A DNA stretch of 64,000 bases. Source: Bacillus sp. Xin1. Lineage in GTDB: Bacteria > Bacillota > Bacilli > Bacillales > Bacillaceae_G. A model generated the notes under the pieces. That model was not told the DNA's origin, did no database searches, and saw only the letters and a list, made by a program, of their open reading frames with translations. The stretch lies in NCBI RefSeq assembly GCF_013314535.1, contig NZ_JABUAE010000007.1:90646-154645 (forward strand), given 5' to 3'. The position numbers and the translations under genes are program-made. Positions 52,761 to 61,862 of the stretch are shown here, piece after piece (the stretch's first letter is position 1; each line of letters begins with the position of its first letter).

Positions 52761-54203
52761 ATGGAATGGCAGTTAGATACAGATAGTAAAATCCCAATAT
52801 ACCAGCAAGTTGTCGACTATATTGAAAGACGGATTATGTATGGAGAGCTTCCTCCTGGTAGCTTCCTTCCTTCAGAACGAAAACTAGCAATCCAATTAAA
52901 TGTGAACCGTAGTACTGTAACAACTGCTTATAATGAACTTCGCGCTATGGGAATCGTCGAGAGTACAACCGGAAGAGGCACACGTGTCAGTACACATATG
53001 TGGGGTGTTTCACCAACTTTCACACCCAACTGGAGAGGTTTCGTAGAAGGTGGTACATTTTTACCGAATTTGCCACTGCTTCGTCATATTCGCGAACAAG
53101 TACAGCAAAATGAAAATATCATTGACTTTGCAAATGGAGAACTTGGCTGTAACCTGTTCCCCCATGAGCAGTTGCAAGAAATTTTACATAAACAACCTTT
53201 AACGCAGTCACTTAGCTATGATCATCCACAAGGCTATCTTCCGTTAAGACAAGCAGCAGCAAAATATATGAGGGGTCATTTAAAAATTGAGGCAACAGAA
53301 CAATCGATTATGATTACTTCCGGTGCCCAGCAAGCGCTTCATCTTATCGTTCAATGTTTATTAAATCCAGGTGATGCGGTAGCATTTGAAAGCCCATCAC
53401 ATTGTTATTCATTACCTCTCTTTCAATCAGCAGGCATTCGTATTTTCCCATTACCTGTCGATGAACATGGGGTGAATCCGGAAGATGTACAAGAACTATA
53501 CCGAAAGCACCGAATTAAAATGATTTTTTTAAATCCAAATTTTCAAAACCCAACAGGTACAATGCTTCATCCGAACCGAAGAAAGAAGCTGCTATCTCTC
53601 TGTGCAGACTTACGTATTCCGATCGTTGAAGATGACCCATCGAGTTTACTAACATTAGAAAATAAACAACCTTGTCCTACTTTAAAATCAATTGATGAGA
53701 ACGGAACTGTCATTTATGTTCATTCGTTATCGAAAATGATTGCACCAGGTCTTCGAATCGGCTGGCTTGTTGCCCCGCAGTCAGTCATAGAAAGATTGTC
53801 AGATGCACGGCATCAAATGGAGTTAGGAATGAGTATATTTCCACAGTGGCTTATGCAGCAATTTTTTGAGACGGTTCCTTTTGATATACATATGGAGCAA
53901 TTACGAAAGCAGCTCGTACAAAAAAGAAATACTCTTGTCGATTCTTTAAACTCCTATCTTCAAGGTGAAATTTCTTTTTCAAACCCGAATGGCGGTATTT
54001 ACATATGGGGAAAATTAAAGGAACCTATTAACGAAAAACAGCTTATTATGCAGAGCTTAAAGCAACAAGTAGCCTTTATGCCTGGCAGTATTTTTGGTGC
54101 GAAAGATGGCTATATTCGGTTATCGTATGGGAAAGTAGATATTGATCAAATAGATGAGGGGATTTCTCGTTTACATGCAGCTATTAAAACTTGCAAGAGG
54201 TAA
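52761..54203 (+). CDS. MocR/PdxR-type regulator (GntR HTH fused to aminotransferase fold)
   Basis: 480 residues from MEWQLDTDSKIPIYQQVVDY; AAGGAG precedes it. N-terminal GntR winged helix (PSERKLAIQLNVNRSTVTTAYNEL, about 40-65), then a class I aminotransferase-like domain with NPNFQNPTGTM and the PLP-lysine region VHSLSKMIAPGLRIGW (Lys around residue 325). PLP or an aldimine is the usual ligand. Divergent from the EamA transporter, which it probably activates or represses. Confidence 0.9.
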   Translation: MEWQLDTDSKIPIYQQVVDYIERRIMYGELPPGSFLPSERKLAIQLNVNRSTVTTAYNELRAMGIVESTTGRGTRVSTHMWGVSPTFTPNWRGFVEGGTFLPNLPLLRHIREQVQQNENIIDFANGELGCNLFPHEQLQEILHKQPLTQSLSYDHPQGYLPLRQAAAKYMRGHLKIEATEQSIMITSGAQQALHLIVQCLLNPGDAVAFESPSHCYSLPLFQSAGIRIFPLPVDEHGVNPEDVQELYRKHRIKMIFLNPNFQNPTGTMLHPNRRKKLLSLCADLRIPIVEDDPSSLLTLENKQPCPTLKSIDENGTVIYVHSLSKMIAPGLRIGWLVAPQSVIERLSDARHQMELGMSIFPQWLMQQFFETVPFDIHMEQLRKQLVQKRNTLVDSLNSYLQGEISFSNPNGGIYIWGKLKEPINEKQLIMQSLKQQVAFMPGSIFGAKDGYIRLSYGKVDIDQIDEGISRLHAAIKTCKR

Positions 54204-54317
54204 ATCATTGGGTATTTTACCTCCCATACGGATTGATTACTAACCATCAATCGGAATTTTATAGACAGTAAGACTCCTACTGACTCTTAGCCGACAAATA
54301 GTAGGATTAATGAAAAT

Positions 54318-54356
54318 AAAAGGAGAGGCCAAACGACCAATTTGACCTCTCCTTTT
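54318..54356. terminator. Bidirectional terminator
   Basis: AAAAGGAGAGG / CCTCTCCTTTT with extended imperfect pairing inward. Confidence 0.8.
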
Positions 54357-55265
54357 CTATTTCTCCGGTTTTATATAAGGGACGATTTGTGCAGTAGCTC
54401 CTACAGAGGCGCCTCGAATAAAATCTTGGTTTTCTAATGCTTTAAAATTTTTAGTTTGCCCCGTCAGCATCATCCCTAAAATTTTCACTTCATCAAACTG
54501 TTTATTTTTATTTAACCTCAAAAAATCCTGGATTGTTTTATCACTACCTAAATCAAATTTTTTAAGTGCATCAATAAATTCACTGTATGACTCTTTCGGT
54601 GAATCAGATGGATTAAATCCATAAACCGGCACACCAGCAGGACCTTTACTTTCGTCTACAATAGGTGAAGTCATATACCACCATACGATGTTTAAATTAC
54701 CTGGAATTTTTTCTTGAATTTCTTTTAATGTATACGGTTGATTGAAGGAAATCGCAACTTCTGCAACGTAATTTTCCATTTGCGAAATTTTCCCTAAATC
54801 ATTTCGCACACCATTATAGTATTTTTTAATAGACGGATGATAAAATGTTGCAACTTTATTTTTCGTTTGTTTATCATACTCATAAAACTCTGTATTAGAC
54901 CAATAAGATCCTGGTATTAACTCGTTATGGTCAATATTGATACCGAGCCAATCATATGAACTTGTCAATGTACTCCATCGTACTAAATATCCGTTAATAT
55001 TTTTAGAACGATTTGTTACAATGTTGCCACCAAACATAGAAGAATTACTCATGACTTGAGAATCAATTTGAATATTAGGTTCAGCAATTATATTATGTAA
55101 AAATAGTCTCTCATGAAGTTTTGTAGAGCTTTTCGCTGCAAAGTAATTTCCTGTTTTATAAAATAAAGGCAAGAGTATCAATATAACGATAATTGAAATA
55201 ATAATCGTTTTGAATAATTGTTTTCTTTTCGCTTTCTTTAAGGCATCTTTTAACGAAGTATCCAT
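54357..55265 (-). CDS. Anti-sigma factor with Sigma_reg domains
   Basis: 302 residues: cytoplasmic basic N-terminus (LKDALKKAKRKQLFK), one TM (about 20-40), then an extracellular region with WSTLTSSYDWLGINIDHNEL and VAEVAISFNQPYTLKEIQEK, typical of the sigma factor regulator N- and C-terminal domains (YhdL/sigma-M-type associates). It would tether and inhibit the sigma factor encoded just upstream; the genes overlap by one base (TAATG). Confidence 0.8.
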   Translation of the reverse strand: MDTSLKDALKKAKRKQLFKTIIISIIVILILLPLFYKTGNYFAAKSSTKLHERLFLHNIIAEPNIQIDSQVMSNSSMFGGNIVTNRSKNINGYLVRWSTLTSSYDWLGINIDHNELIPGSYWSNTEFYEYDKQTKNKVATFYHPSIKKYYNGVRNDLGKISQMENYVAEVAISFNQPYTLKEIQEKIPGNLNIVWWYMTSPIVDESKGPAGVPVYGFNPSDSPKESYSEFIDALKKFDLGSDKTIQDFLRLNKNKQFDEVKILGMMLTGQTKNFKALENQDFIRGASVGATAQIVPYIKPEK

Positions 55266-55756
55266 TAATATTTCCCTCCTACGTTTGAGTAAATAAACTT
55301 TCGTGCCCGATATAATTTTTGCTTTACACTATGTACTTTAATATCCAAAATAATCGCTATTTCTTCATACGAAAGATCATAGTAATACTTTAAAAAGAAA
55401 ACTTCTTTATATTCTTTTTTCACATCTTTTAATAAATTGAAAATTTCATCCTTATTTAAAATCGTTTCAAATTCGCAATCTGTATATTGCAACTTTGAAT
55501 AAATTTCTTCGGTGAGGTATATGTTTTTTCGTTCCTTTTTCCTTTTCAAATCAATATACTCATTGAGTGCAACTCTAAAAAACCACGGACGGATATTTTT
55601 CTCTGTTAAATCATCTAACAATGTGTACACTTTATAAAATGTATTTTGAATGATATCTTCTGCATCTTCTTTTTTTGCTCCTTTAGCCATTACTATTTTG
55701 AGAACCTCCTCTCCTAAACTGATAAGATAGGAGGCCAACACATCCTCTTTATCCAC
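55265..55756 (-). CDS. ECF-type sigma factor
   Basis: 163 residues with region 2 (KKEDAEDIIQNTFYKVYTLL) and region 4 (YDLSYEEIAIILDIKVHSVKQKLYRARKF). It controls an unknown envelope-stress regulon with its co-encoded anti-sigma. GGGAGGAGG precedes the start. A possible autoregulated promoter lies at 55777-55809. It does not share the hexamers of the SigP-like promoters. Confidence 0.85.
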   Translation of the reverse strand: MDKEDVLASYLISLGEEVLKIVMAKGAKKEDAEDIIQNTFYKVYTLLDDLTEKNIRPWFFRVALNEYIDLKRKKERKNIYLTEEIYSKLQYTDCEFETILNKDEIFNLLKDVKKEYKEVFFLKYYYDLSYEEIAIILDIKVHSVKQKLYRARKFIYSNVGGKY

Positions 55757-55776
55757 TCTTCCTCCTCCCTTCTACT

Positions 55777-55809
55777 TATACAACGAATAAACAATAGAAA
55801 ATGTATACA
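55777..55809 (-). promoter_or_regulatory. Possible ECF promoter of the second sigma operon
   Basis: Minus strand TGTATAC, about 17 bp, then CGTTGTATA. It resembles GTAAC-N16-CGT promoters only loosely. Confidence 0.3.
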
Positions 55810-55852
55810 GCCAATTAACATTTTCTGCATTTTTATATAATATAAAGTCCAT

Positions 55853-55899
55853 AAAAAAAGATTCATTTTGAGTCAAATACATCAAAATGAACCTTTTTC
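55853..55899. terminator. Terminator
   Basis: AAAAAGATTCATTTTGA / TCAAAATGAACCTTTTT with one mismatch pair, downstream of the small membrane gene. Confidence 0.7.
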
Positions 55900-55908
55900 T
55901 TTCATTAT

Positions 55909-56112
55909 TCAAATCTTATTAGCCCATATTTTCTTAAAAGACTTCGTATATATAATTGCAATTACGGCTTGTGCAATAATAAATAGTGATCCAGTTATTG
56001 TTTTTATATTATGGTCCAATGCCCCTATTACTCCAAGCGTCAAGCCAATTAAGATAAAAAAGATACTGAGAGGCGGTGTGATTTTCATTAATATTCTAAA
56101 AGTTTTATTCAT
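55909..56112 (-). CDS. 67-residue membrane protein
   Basis: MNKTFRILMKITPPLSIFFI continues with two TM segments (about 14-34 and 38-58) and a basic tail. GAGGAGGC precedes the ATG. Family not recognised; small two-TM proteins of this kind are common in Bacillus. Confidence 0.65.
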   Translation of the reverse strand: MNKTFRILMKITPPLSIFFILIGLTLGVIGALDHNIKTITGSLFIIAQAVIAIIYTKSFKKIWANKI

Positions 56113-56274
56113 AAAATAGCCTCCTCTGCCTTTTTATTTACCAGAAAATTCTATGTATACATTCATTATACATTATGCATAAGAAGAAACATACAAATAT
56201 ATGGTAATCTTCACTTCTAATATACTATTTTAATTTGAATTTTTTAGGATTATCCATTTTATAAAAATAGATAC

Positions 56275-57015
56275 CTATTTTTTCAACCCACGATACTTCG
56301 CGGTAGTTAGTTCTTCTACATATTCATCAAGCTCTGGCATGTCGACGTCTTTCGCTAGCTGAATCGCTCGTTCAATATCATACGGAACACGAACAAGTTG
56401 AATAGAAAAACTCGCTGCTTCTTTTTGATTATACACCCCTTCAAAAATCAAATAAGAAGCTTGTGTAATCTCAAGTGGATTCCCTACACTTCCTGCGTTA
56501 CATAATGTTTTCCCTCTAAAATTTTGAACAAATGCTTGATGAACGTCTCCGTAACAAACGACATCTGGCGTTCTTTCACCTTCCATATTTTCTGTCAAAT
56601 TACTATTTTCAAACATGCTTACGCGTTCTTCTCTTGATGCATACGGTTGAATTCTTTCATATAGACTTCGAGGTGAAGCATGAAACATTCGGACGAATTT
56701 CCCGCTCATCATAAACTCAATTGAAAACGGTAGTCCTCTTAAATAGTTCTCATGTTCTTCTGTAAGCTGTTTTTGATGCCACTTTAGCGTCTCAAATTCA
56801 GTCGGTTTTGTGATAAAATCATCCCAATTTCCCATCACAACTTGTTCGCATTCTTTGCGAACGATATCAATGACATCGCTAGACTGTGGTCCTTTCCCTA
56901 CTAAATCGCCTAAGCAAAAAATCCGTTCTATTCCTCTTAATTTTATATCTTCAAGAACTGCCTCTAACGCAGGGATATTACCATGAATATCTGAAATAAG
57001 CGCTATTTTATCCAT
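56275..57015 (-). CDS. Metallophosphoesterase
   Basis: 246 residues with the calcineurin-like motifs LISDIHGNIPALEAVLED (Dx H), IFCLGDLVGKGP (GDxx), VMGNWD (GNxD variant of GNHD), MFHASP and VCYGDVHQAF. A Metallophos_2/YfcE-type phosphatase or phosphodiesterase acting on small nucleotides such as Ap4A or cyclic nucleotides; substrate unresolved. GGAGGTG precedes the start. Single gene. Confidence 0.85.
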   Translation of the reverse strand: MDKIALISDIHGNIPALEAVLEDIKLRGIERIFCLGDLVGKGPQSSDVIDIVRKECEQVVMGNWDDFITKPTEFETLKWHQKQLTEEHENYLRGLPFSIEFMMSGKFVRMFHASPRSLYERIQPYASREERVSMFENSNLTENMEGERTPDVVCYGDVHQAFVQNFRGKTLCNAGSVGNPLEITQASYLIFEGVYNQKEAASFSIQLVRVPYDIERAIQLAKDVDMPELDEYVEELTTAKYRGLKK

Positions 57016-57136
57016 ATAAACACCTCCGATTATTCTATATTTATTATATCCTTATGAAAAGATTTATACCAATTTGAGATATAAGATATAAAACCATTAT
57101 GTTCTTCTAACACGTCTTTCACATAGACCACCTCAA

Positions 57137-57940
57137 TTAATATATATATAAACTACCTAATATTTGTTGTTTTCGCTTCTGCTTATTCATCCCTTGCAAT
57201 TCAACCGCAAAAGGATATTCTCCATGTTCGAATAACTGTTCTTGTACAAATCCTTCATCAATCGGTTCACAAAATTGGATGTTTACATTTTTAAGTACGA
57301 TGCTTTGACAAAGTGCATTCCATTCTTTATGTTTTTCTGGTGAAGTCACTTGTACCTCAAGAATCTCTTTCCACCTTTCTACTGTTTCACGTATATTTTT
57401 CACAGCATAGCATATGGTCTGAATTTCTTTTACACCATTGCGATGCGGGGCGATGACGCCTACTTCTTGTAAATATCCCCTTCTGTCCTCGTCAACTCCT
57501 TCCCATTGTATAAAGAAAGGTAATTTCGGACTACTCTCTTCCTGTTCTACAAATAACATTTTCCATTCGATCAGATGGCCATCGTTTCTCATTCGCTTTC
57601 CTTCGAATGGTCCTTTCACTTGCAACCCTTTTTCCGCGAGCTTTACAGCTAATTCTTCAATATGATTTGTACGAAGAGCAATTTGCAGCATTCCTTCTCC
57701 ATGTTGCAATTTCTCAACAGTCTCTTGAACAAGTGGATTATCCGCTTTCTTCGCTTTATCTTCATGTTGCACCGCTAAAAATTCAATATAAGATAAATCA
57801 AAATAACATAAACTATTCCACGTTCCCCAGTTCGTATGTTCCCCGCCTTGCACGGTATGAAATCCAAGTTCCTTCATTTTCTCTTCTACTTCTTTTGGTG
57901 TGCACCCAACAGCATGAACAAGATGATCAAATGCTAACAT
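57137..57940 (-). CDS. VOC-family protein, glyoxalase-like domain
   Basis: 267 residues from MLAFDHLVHAVGCTPKEVEE; GGGAGGGG precedes it. FDHLVHAVG is the first metal-ligand strand of a glyoxalase-like (Glyoxalase_3-type) domain, with WGTWNSLCYFDLSYIEFLAV as partner. A second half (GVKEIQTICYAVKNIRETVE) repeats the fold. Substrate unknown. Confidence 0.75.
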   Translation of the reverse strand: MLAFDHLVHAVGCTPKEVEEKMKELGFHTVQGGEHTNWGTWNSLCYFDLSYIEFLAVQHEDKAKKADNPLVQETVEKLQHGEGMLQIALRTNHIEELAVKLAEKGLQVKGPFEGKRMRNDGHLIEWKMLFVEQEESSPKLPFFIQWEGVDEDRRGYLQEVGVIAPHRNGVKEIQTICYAVKNIRETVERWKEILEVQVTSPEKHKEWNALCQSIVLKNVNIQFCEPIDEGFVQEQLFEHGEYPFAVELQGMNKQKRKQQILGSLYIY

Positions 57941-58023
57941 GATTTCCCCTCCCTTTATCAACATCTTTTTATTATATAACTGTTCTGTTATTTCAATCAA
58001 TTTAAAAAACTTTAAAAACCTAG

Positions 58024-58053
58024 TTGCTTTATCAGATTAATATGCATTATAAT
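58024..58053 (+). promoter_or_regulatory. Promoter of the TauE leader
   Basis: TTGCTT (58024-58029), 18-bp spacer, TATAAT (58048-58053); transcription would begin near 58060, ahead of the leader hairpins. Confidence 0.55.
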
Positions 58054-58059
58054 AATAAA

Positions 58060-58130
58060 AACTTAATGTTAAGCTGATTGGAAAAACCAAAGGCTCTTTT
58101 CTCATTTGAGAAAAGAGCCTTTTTATTTAT
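58060..58130 (+). promoter_or_regulatory. Structured leader with terminator before tauE
   Basis: Three successive hairpins: CTTAA-TG-TTAAG, TTGG-AAAAA-CCAA, then a 15-bp terminator stem (AAGGCTCTTTTCTCA / TGAGAAAAGAGCCTT, 58090-58121) with T4. It lies between promoter and start codon, so it may attenuate transcription. No known riboswitch class recognised. Confidence 0.6.
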
Positions 58131-58149
58131 TATTACAGGGGGATTATAC

Positions 58150-59049
58150 ATGCAGAAATTAATTGTCTTTGCTATTATTGGTTTTTTTGCTCAATTGATT
58201 GATGGAGCACTTGGAATGGCGTACGGCGTAACGTCTTCCTCATTATTATTAATGTTCGGAATTGCACCAGCAGTCGCTTCCGCATCCGTTCATTTAGCAG
58301 AAGTTGTGACAACTGCAGCTTCGGGCGTATCTCATATTCGATTTGGAAACGTTGATAAGTACACTGTTTCCAGACTCACACTACCCGGTGCAATTGGTGC
58401 TTTTGTTGGTGCATGCTTTTTAAGTAACTTACCTGGCGACTTAATTAAACCGTACATTTCACTCTTTTTATTTACTTTAGGCGTCTATATTTTACTACGA
58501 TTTATTATTCAAAAACAGATTGTGAAATCCAATAAACGCATGTCTAGTAAACAACTTATACCGCTCGGGTTATTCGCTGGATTTGTTGATTCAACTGGCG
58601 GCGGTGGCTGGGGACCAATTACAACACCAGTCCTTCTTGCACGAGGAAATGAAGCAAGAAAAGTAATCGGCTCTGTTGATACGAGTGAATTCCCAGTATC
58701 TTTAGCCGCAACAATTGGATTTTTCATCTCATTAGGATGGGAGCAAGTTAGCTGGGTTTGGGTATTCGCTCTTATGTTAGGTGGCATTTTGGCAGCTCCA
58801 ATCGCTGCATGGTTAGTACGAATTGTTCCTTCACATTTACTTGGTGTACTCGTTGGTGGACTCATTATTTTCACAAATATCCGAACGCTGCTTACATCAT
58901 TTAAAGTAGATCCAACAATTATTAATCTTTCCTACGTTGCAGTCGGTCTTGTCGTTATTATTGCACTTTTCATTTCAGTTCGAAATCATTCTGCATCTGC
59001 AAAACAAAATGTTGGCTATACAGCTGGACAAAAACGAGTTTTACCGTAA
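58150..59049 (+). CDS. TauE/SafE-family anion exporter
   Basis: 299 residues from MQKLIVFAIIGFFAQLIDGA; CAGGGGGA precedes it. About eight TM segments; GALGMAYGVTSSSLLLMFG and DSTGGGGWGPITTPVLL are the two TauE signature repeats. Exports sulfite, sulfoacetate or other organic anions. The first codons of a longer reading from 58078 cover the terminator and are rejected. Possibly regulated by attenuation in its leader. Confidence 0.87.
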   Translation: MQKLIVFAIIGFFAQLIDGALGMAYGVTSSSLLLMFGIAPAVASASVHLAEVVTTAASGVSHIRFGNVDKYTVSRLTLPGAIGAFVGACFLSNLPGDLIKPYISLFLFTLGVYILLRFIIQKQIVKSNKRMSSKQLIPLGLFAGFVDSTGGGGWGPITTPVLLARGNEARKVIGSVDTSEFPVSLAATIGFFISLGWEQVSWVWVFALMLGGILAAPIAAWLVRIVPSHLLGVLVGGLIIFTNIRTLLTSFKVDPTIINLSYVAVGLVVIIALFISVRNHSASAKQNVGYTAGQKRVLP

Positions 59050-59061
59050 AAGAGAAATAGT

Positions 59062-59100
59062 AAGGTAAGCAAATAATATGTCTGCTTACCTTTTTTATTT
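59062..59100 (+). terminator. Terminator of tauE
   Basis: AAGGTAAGCA / TGCTTACCTT followed by T6. Confidence 0.85.
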
Positions 59101-59312
59101 TTTTTCGAAATAAAATTCGCCATAATCCGTGTCGAATTTTATTTTTCTGAATTTTCTTTTAATTTTAGAGGATTTTCCCTATCTTTTTGCGAAACATTTG
59201 TATAACAATTTTTTTCATCATTTTTTACATATTCAAGTAGGTTCGGGCGGAGTTTTGAAAACGTTCCCTATACAATAACCGATTATTTTTGATAATTTCC
59301 TACAAAAATTCC

Positions 59313-59341
59313 TTGCAATATTTTCAGAAACTAATTACAAT
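59313..59341 (+). promoter_or_regulatory. Promoter of the riboswitch-lysP transcript
   Basis: TTGCAA, 17-bp spacer, TACAAT. Start expected near 59348, 40 bases before the aptamer. Confidence 0.65.
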
Positions 59342-59387
59342 TGCCATATATTAAAAATCACAGCAATAAATAAATCCTCATCAATCC

Positions 59388-59578
59388 GATGAGGTAGAGG
59401 TTGCGGCTTTTATTAGTAGAACGGCTTAGACACAGAGAATGTCAATGAATCCGTTCGAAAGGAAATGCTGCCGAAGTTTATATTTCTTCTCTGGAAGTAT
59501 GAGCTGGGGCTGTCTCCGAATAGGAACAGAACTGTCACGTTTACAAAGTACCGTGTAAACGTGGGGTGCTATCTTAAC
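59388..59578 (+). ncRNA. Lysine riboswitch (L box)
   Basis: Shows the conserved lysine aptamer strings: GAGGTAGAGGTTGCGGC, AGTAG, AAAGGAAATGCTGCCGAAG and GCTGGGGCTGTC. P1 can pair GAGGTAG (59391-59397) with CTATCTT (59569-59575). It is followed by a Rho-independent terminator at 59614 and a permease gene, the usual OFF-switch layout: lysine binding favours termination. Confidence 0.92.
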
Positions 59579-59613
59579 GGAAGGGTATGATGGGGTGGTT
59601 ATTTGTGAAACGT

Positions 59614-59641
59614 TCCGCCAAATTCCTTTGGCGGTTTTTTG
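59614..59641 (+). terminator. Riboswitch expression-platform terminator
   Basis: CCGCCAAA / TTTGGCGG with T6, between aptamer and permease. Confidence 0.88.
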
Positions 59642-59693
59642 TATTTTTCTCCCCCCGCTCCTTCCTAATCTTACAAGAAAAGGAGTGTTGAAC

Positions 59694-61157
59694 ATGAATA
59701 GCATAGCTGATCAAGCTACCTCTACAAAACAATCTACACAAGGACAAGGTGAACTAAAGCGCGGGTTAAAATCTCGCCATCTTACAATGATCTCTCTCGG
59801 CGGTACAATTGGTACTGGACTCTTTCTTGCTAGTGGTGGTGTCATTCACAAGGCAGGACCTGGCGGCGCTCTCGTAGCCTATGCGGCAATCGGAATTATG
59901 GTTTACTTTTTAATGACAAGCTTAGCAGAACTCGCAGCGTATATGCCTGTCACCGGCTCATTTAGCACATACGCAACAAAATTTGTCGATCCATCACTTG
60001 GATTTGCACTCGGCTGGAATTATTGGTATAACTGGGCAATTACTGTTGCAGCTGAACTGGCAGCAGTTACATTAATTATGAAATTTTGGTTTCCAAATAC
60101 TCCTTCTTTAATTTGGAGTGGCCTTTGTTTAGCTATTATATTTCTTTTTAATTATTTATCTGTTAAAGGGTTTGGTGAAGCAGAGTATTGGTTCGCTCTT
60201 ATTAAAGTAGCAACTGTTATTATCTTTTTAATTGTTGGATTTATGATGATTTTCGGCATTATGGGCGGCGAACCTGTTGGATTTAAAAACTTTACTGTTG
60301 CGGATGCACCATTTAACGGTGGTATTATGGCAATCATCGGTGTATTTATGGCTGCTGGTTTCTCATTCCAAGGAACTGAATTATTAGGTGTAGCTGCTGG
60401 TGAAACGGCTGATCCAGAGCGTAGTATTCCAAAAGCAATTCGTTCTATCTTTTGGCGTATTCTACTATTCTACATCTTTGCCATTCTTGTTATCGGTTTA
60501 TTGATTCCTTATACAACTGAAAGTCTTGCAGCAAGTGATGTAACAGTAAGTCCATTTACACTTGTATTTGAAAAAGCAGGTGTAGCATTTGCAGCTTCTG
60601 TTATGAACGCCGTTATTTTAACAGCTGTTTTATCGGCTGGTAACTCTGGTATGTATGCTTGCACTCGTATGCTTTGGGAATTAGCACGTCAAGGAAAAGC
60701 ACCAAAATTTTTAGGCAAACTAAATAGTCGTGGTGTACCCGTTAACGCTTTAATTGCCACATCTCTAGTTGGATGTGCTGCTTTCTTAGCTTCTTTATAT
60801 GGCGACGGCGCTGTATATGTTTGGCTATTAAACGCTTCTGGAATGTCTGGCTTTATCGCATGGGTAGGTATCGCAATTAGTCACTATCGATTCCGCAAAG
60901 CATATATTGCACAAGGAAAAGATTTAAATGATCTTCCTTATAAAGCAAAATGGTTCCCATTTGGTCCAATCTTTGCATTTGCACTTTGTGTAATTGTTAT
61001 TCTCGGACAAAACTACGGTGCATTTATGGGTGAATCTATCGATTGGAACGGTGTACTCGTTTCCTATATCGGCTTACCTTTCTTCCTAGCAATGTGGTTA
61101 GGATATAAATTTACAAAGAAAACAAAAGTAGTACCTCTTGATAAATGTGAACTCTAA
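59694..61157 (+). CDS. lysP: Lysine permease (APC family, LysP-type)
   Basis: 487 residues from MNSIADQATSTKQSTQGQGE; AAAAGGAGTG precedes it. Twelve TM segments; HLTMISLGGTIGTGLFLASG is the amino-acid permease entry motif and GFSFQGTELLGVAAGETADP its second. The family alone would allow other amino acids, but the lysine riboswitch directly upstream makes lysine import the best call. Monocistronic with its own terminator at 61163. Confidence 0.9.
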   Translation: MNSIADQATSTKQSTQGQGELKRGLKSRHLTMISLGGTIGTGLFLASGGVIHKAGPGGALVAYAAIGIMVYFLMTSLAELAAYMPVTGSFSTYATKFVDPSLGFALGWNYWYNWAITVAAELAAVTLIMKFWFPNTPSLIWSGLCLAIIFLFNYLSVKGFGEAEYWFALIKVATVIIFLIVGFMMIFGIMGGEPVGFKNFTVADAPFNGGIMAIIGVFMAAGFSFQGTELLGVAAGETADPERSIPKAIRSIFWRILLFYIFAILVIGLLIPYTTESLAASDVTVSPFTLVFEKAGVAFAASVMNAVILTAVLSAGNSGMYACTRMLWELARQGKAPKFLGKLNSRGVPVNALIATSLVGCAAFLASLYGDGAVYVWLLNASGMSGFIAWVGIAISHYRFRKAYIAQGKDLNDLPYKAKWFPFGPIFAFALCVIVILGQNYGAFMGESIDWNGVLVSYIGLPFFLAMWLGYKFTKKTKVVPLDKCEL

Positions 61158-61162
61158 GTGAT

Positions 61163-61198
61163 AAAGGTGAGCAAACGTTATGTTTGCTCACCTTTTTT
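61163..61198 (+). terminator. Terminator of lysP
   Basis: GGTGAGCAAAC / GTTTGCTCACC followed by T6. Confidence 0.87.
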
Positions 61199-61289
61199 AT
61201 TGGAATGAATTCTTACATTCAAAGGATATATTCATTTTCTGTCGAATTGTGTATTACATGTAAGAAATTGAACATAAAGAAGGTGCGAC

Positions 61290-61862
61290 ATGTTTGTAAA
61301 TCTTCAAATCGAAACAGAAAGACTACATATACGACCTTATAGGATCTCTGATGCATCCGCCTTATATGAATTACAAAAACAACCTGAAGTAAATTTCTAT
61401 ATTCCAGAACCCGCTTATTCTCTTAAAGAAATTGAAGATATTATTTACTGGAGCATAGACATGAATAAAAAAAATTCTGTAAACCATATTGGTAAATTTA
61501 ATCTTTCTATTATAGAAAAGGTTTCTCAAAAATTAATCGGCTATTGTGGATTAGGTACATCTGATTTCGAACCAACCTCAACTGAACTATATTACGCATT
61601 CTCTCATGATACATGGGGAAAAGGTTATGCAACCGAAGCAACGTCCGCTCTTTTACAATATACTTTTTCGGTAATTGGAATCGAAGTTATTATGGCCTCC
61701 GTCTTTCCAGCAAACAAAAAATTTATTCATGTATTAGAAAAACTTGGATTTCAATTTAAAAAAACTGTAAAAAACTTAGAAAAATCTCTCCACGAGTATG
61801 AAGGTATGCTGTACTTTCACATTACAAAGGCGTTATTTTTACAAAAGGCGGAATTAAAATGA
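61290..61862 (+). CDS. GNAT acetyltransferase, RimJ/RimL type
   Basis: 190 residues: LQIETERLHIRPYRISDASA at the start, motif A YYAFSHDTWGKGYATEATSALL, motif B ANKKFIHVLEKLGFQFKK. AAGGTG precedes the ATG. Probable protein or small-molecule N-acetyltransferase. It overlaps the next GNAT-like gene by ATGA, so both belonged to one operon. Confidence 0.87.
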   Translation: MFVNLQIETERLHIRPYRISDASALYELQKQPEVNFYIPEPAYSLKEIEDIIYWSIDMNKKNSVNHIGKFNLSIIEKVSQKLIGYCGLGTSDFEPTSTELYYAFSHDTWGKGYATEATSALLQYTFSVIGIEVIMASVFPANKKFIHVLEKLGFQFKKTVKNLEKSLHEYEGMLYFHITKALFLQKAELK

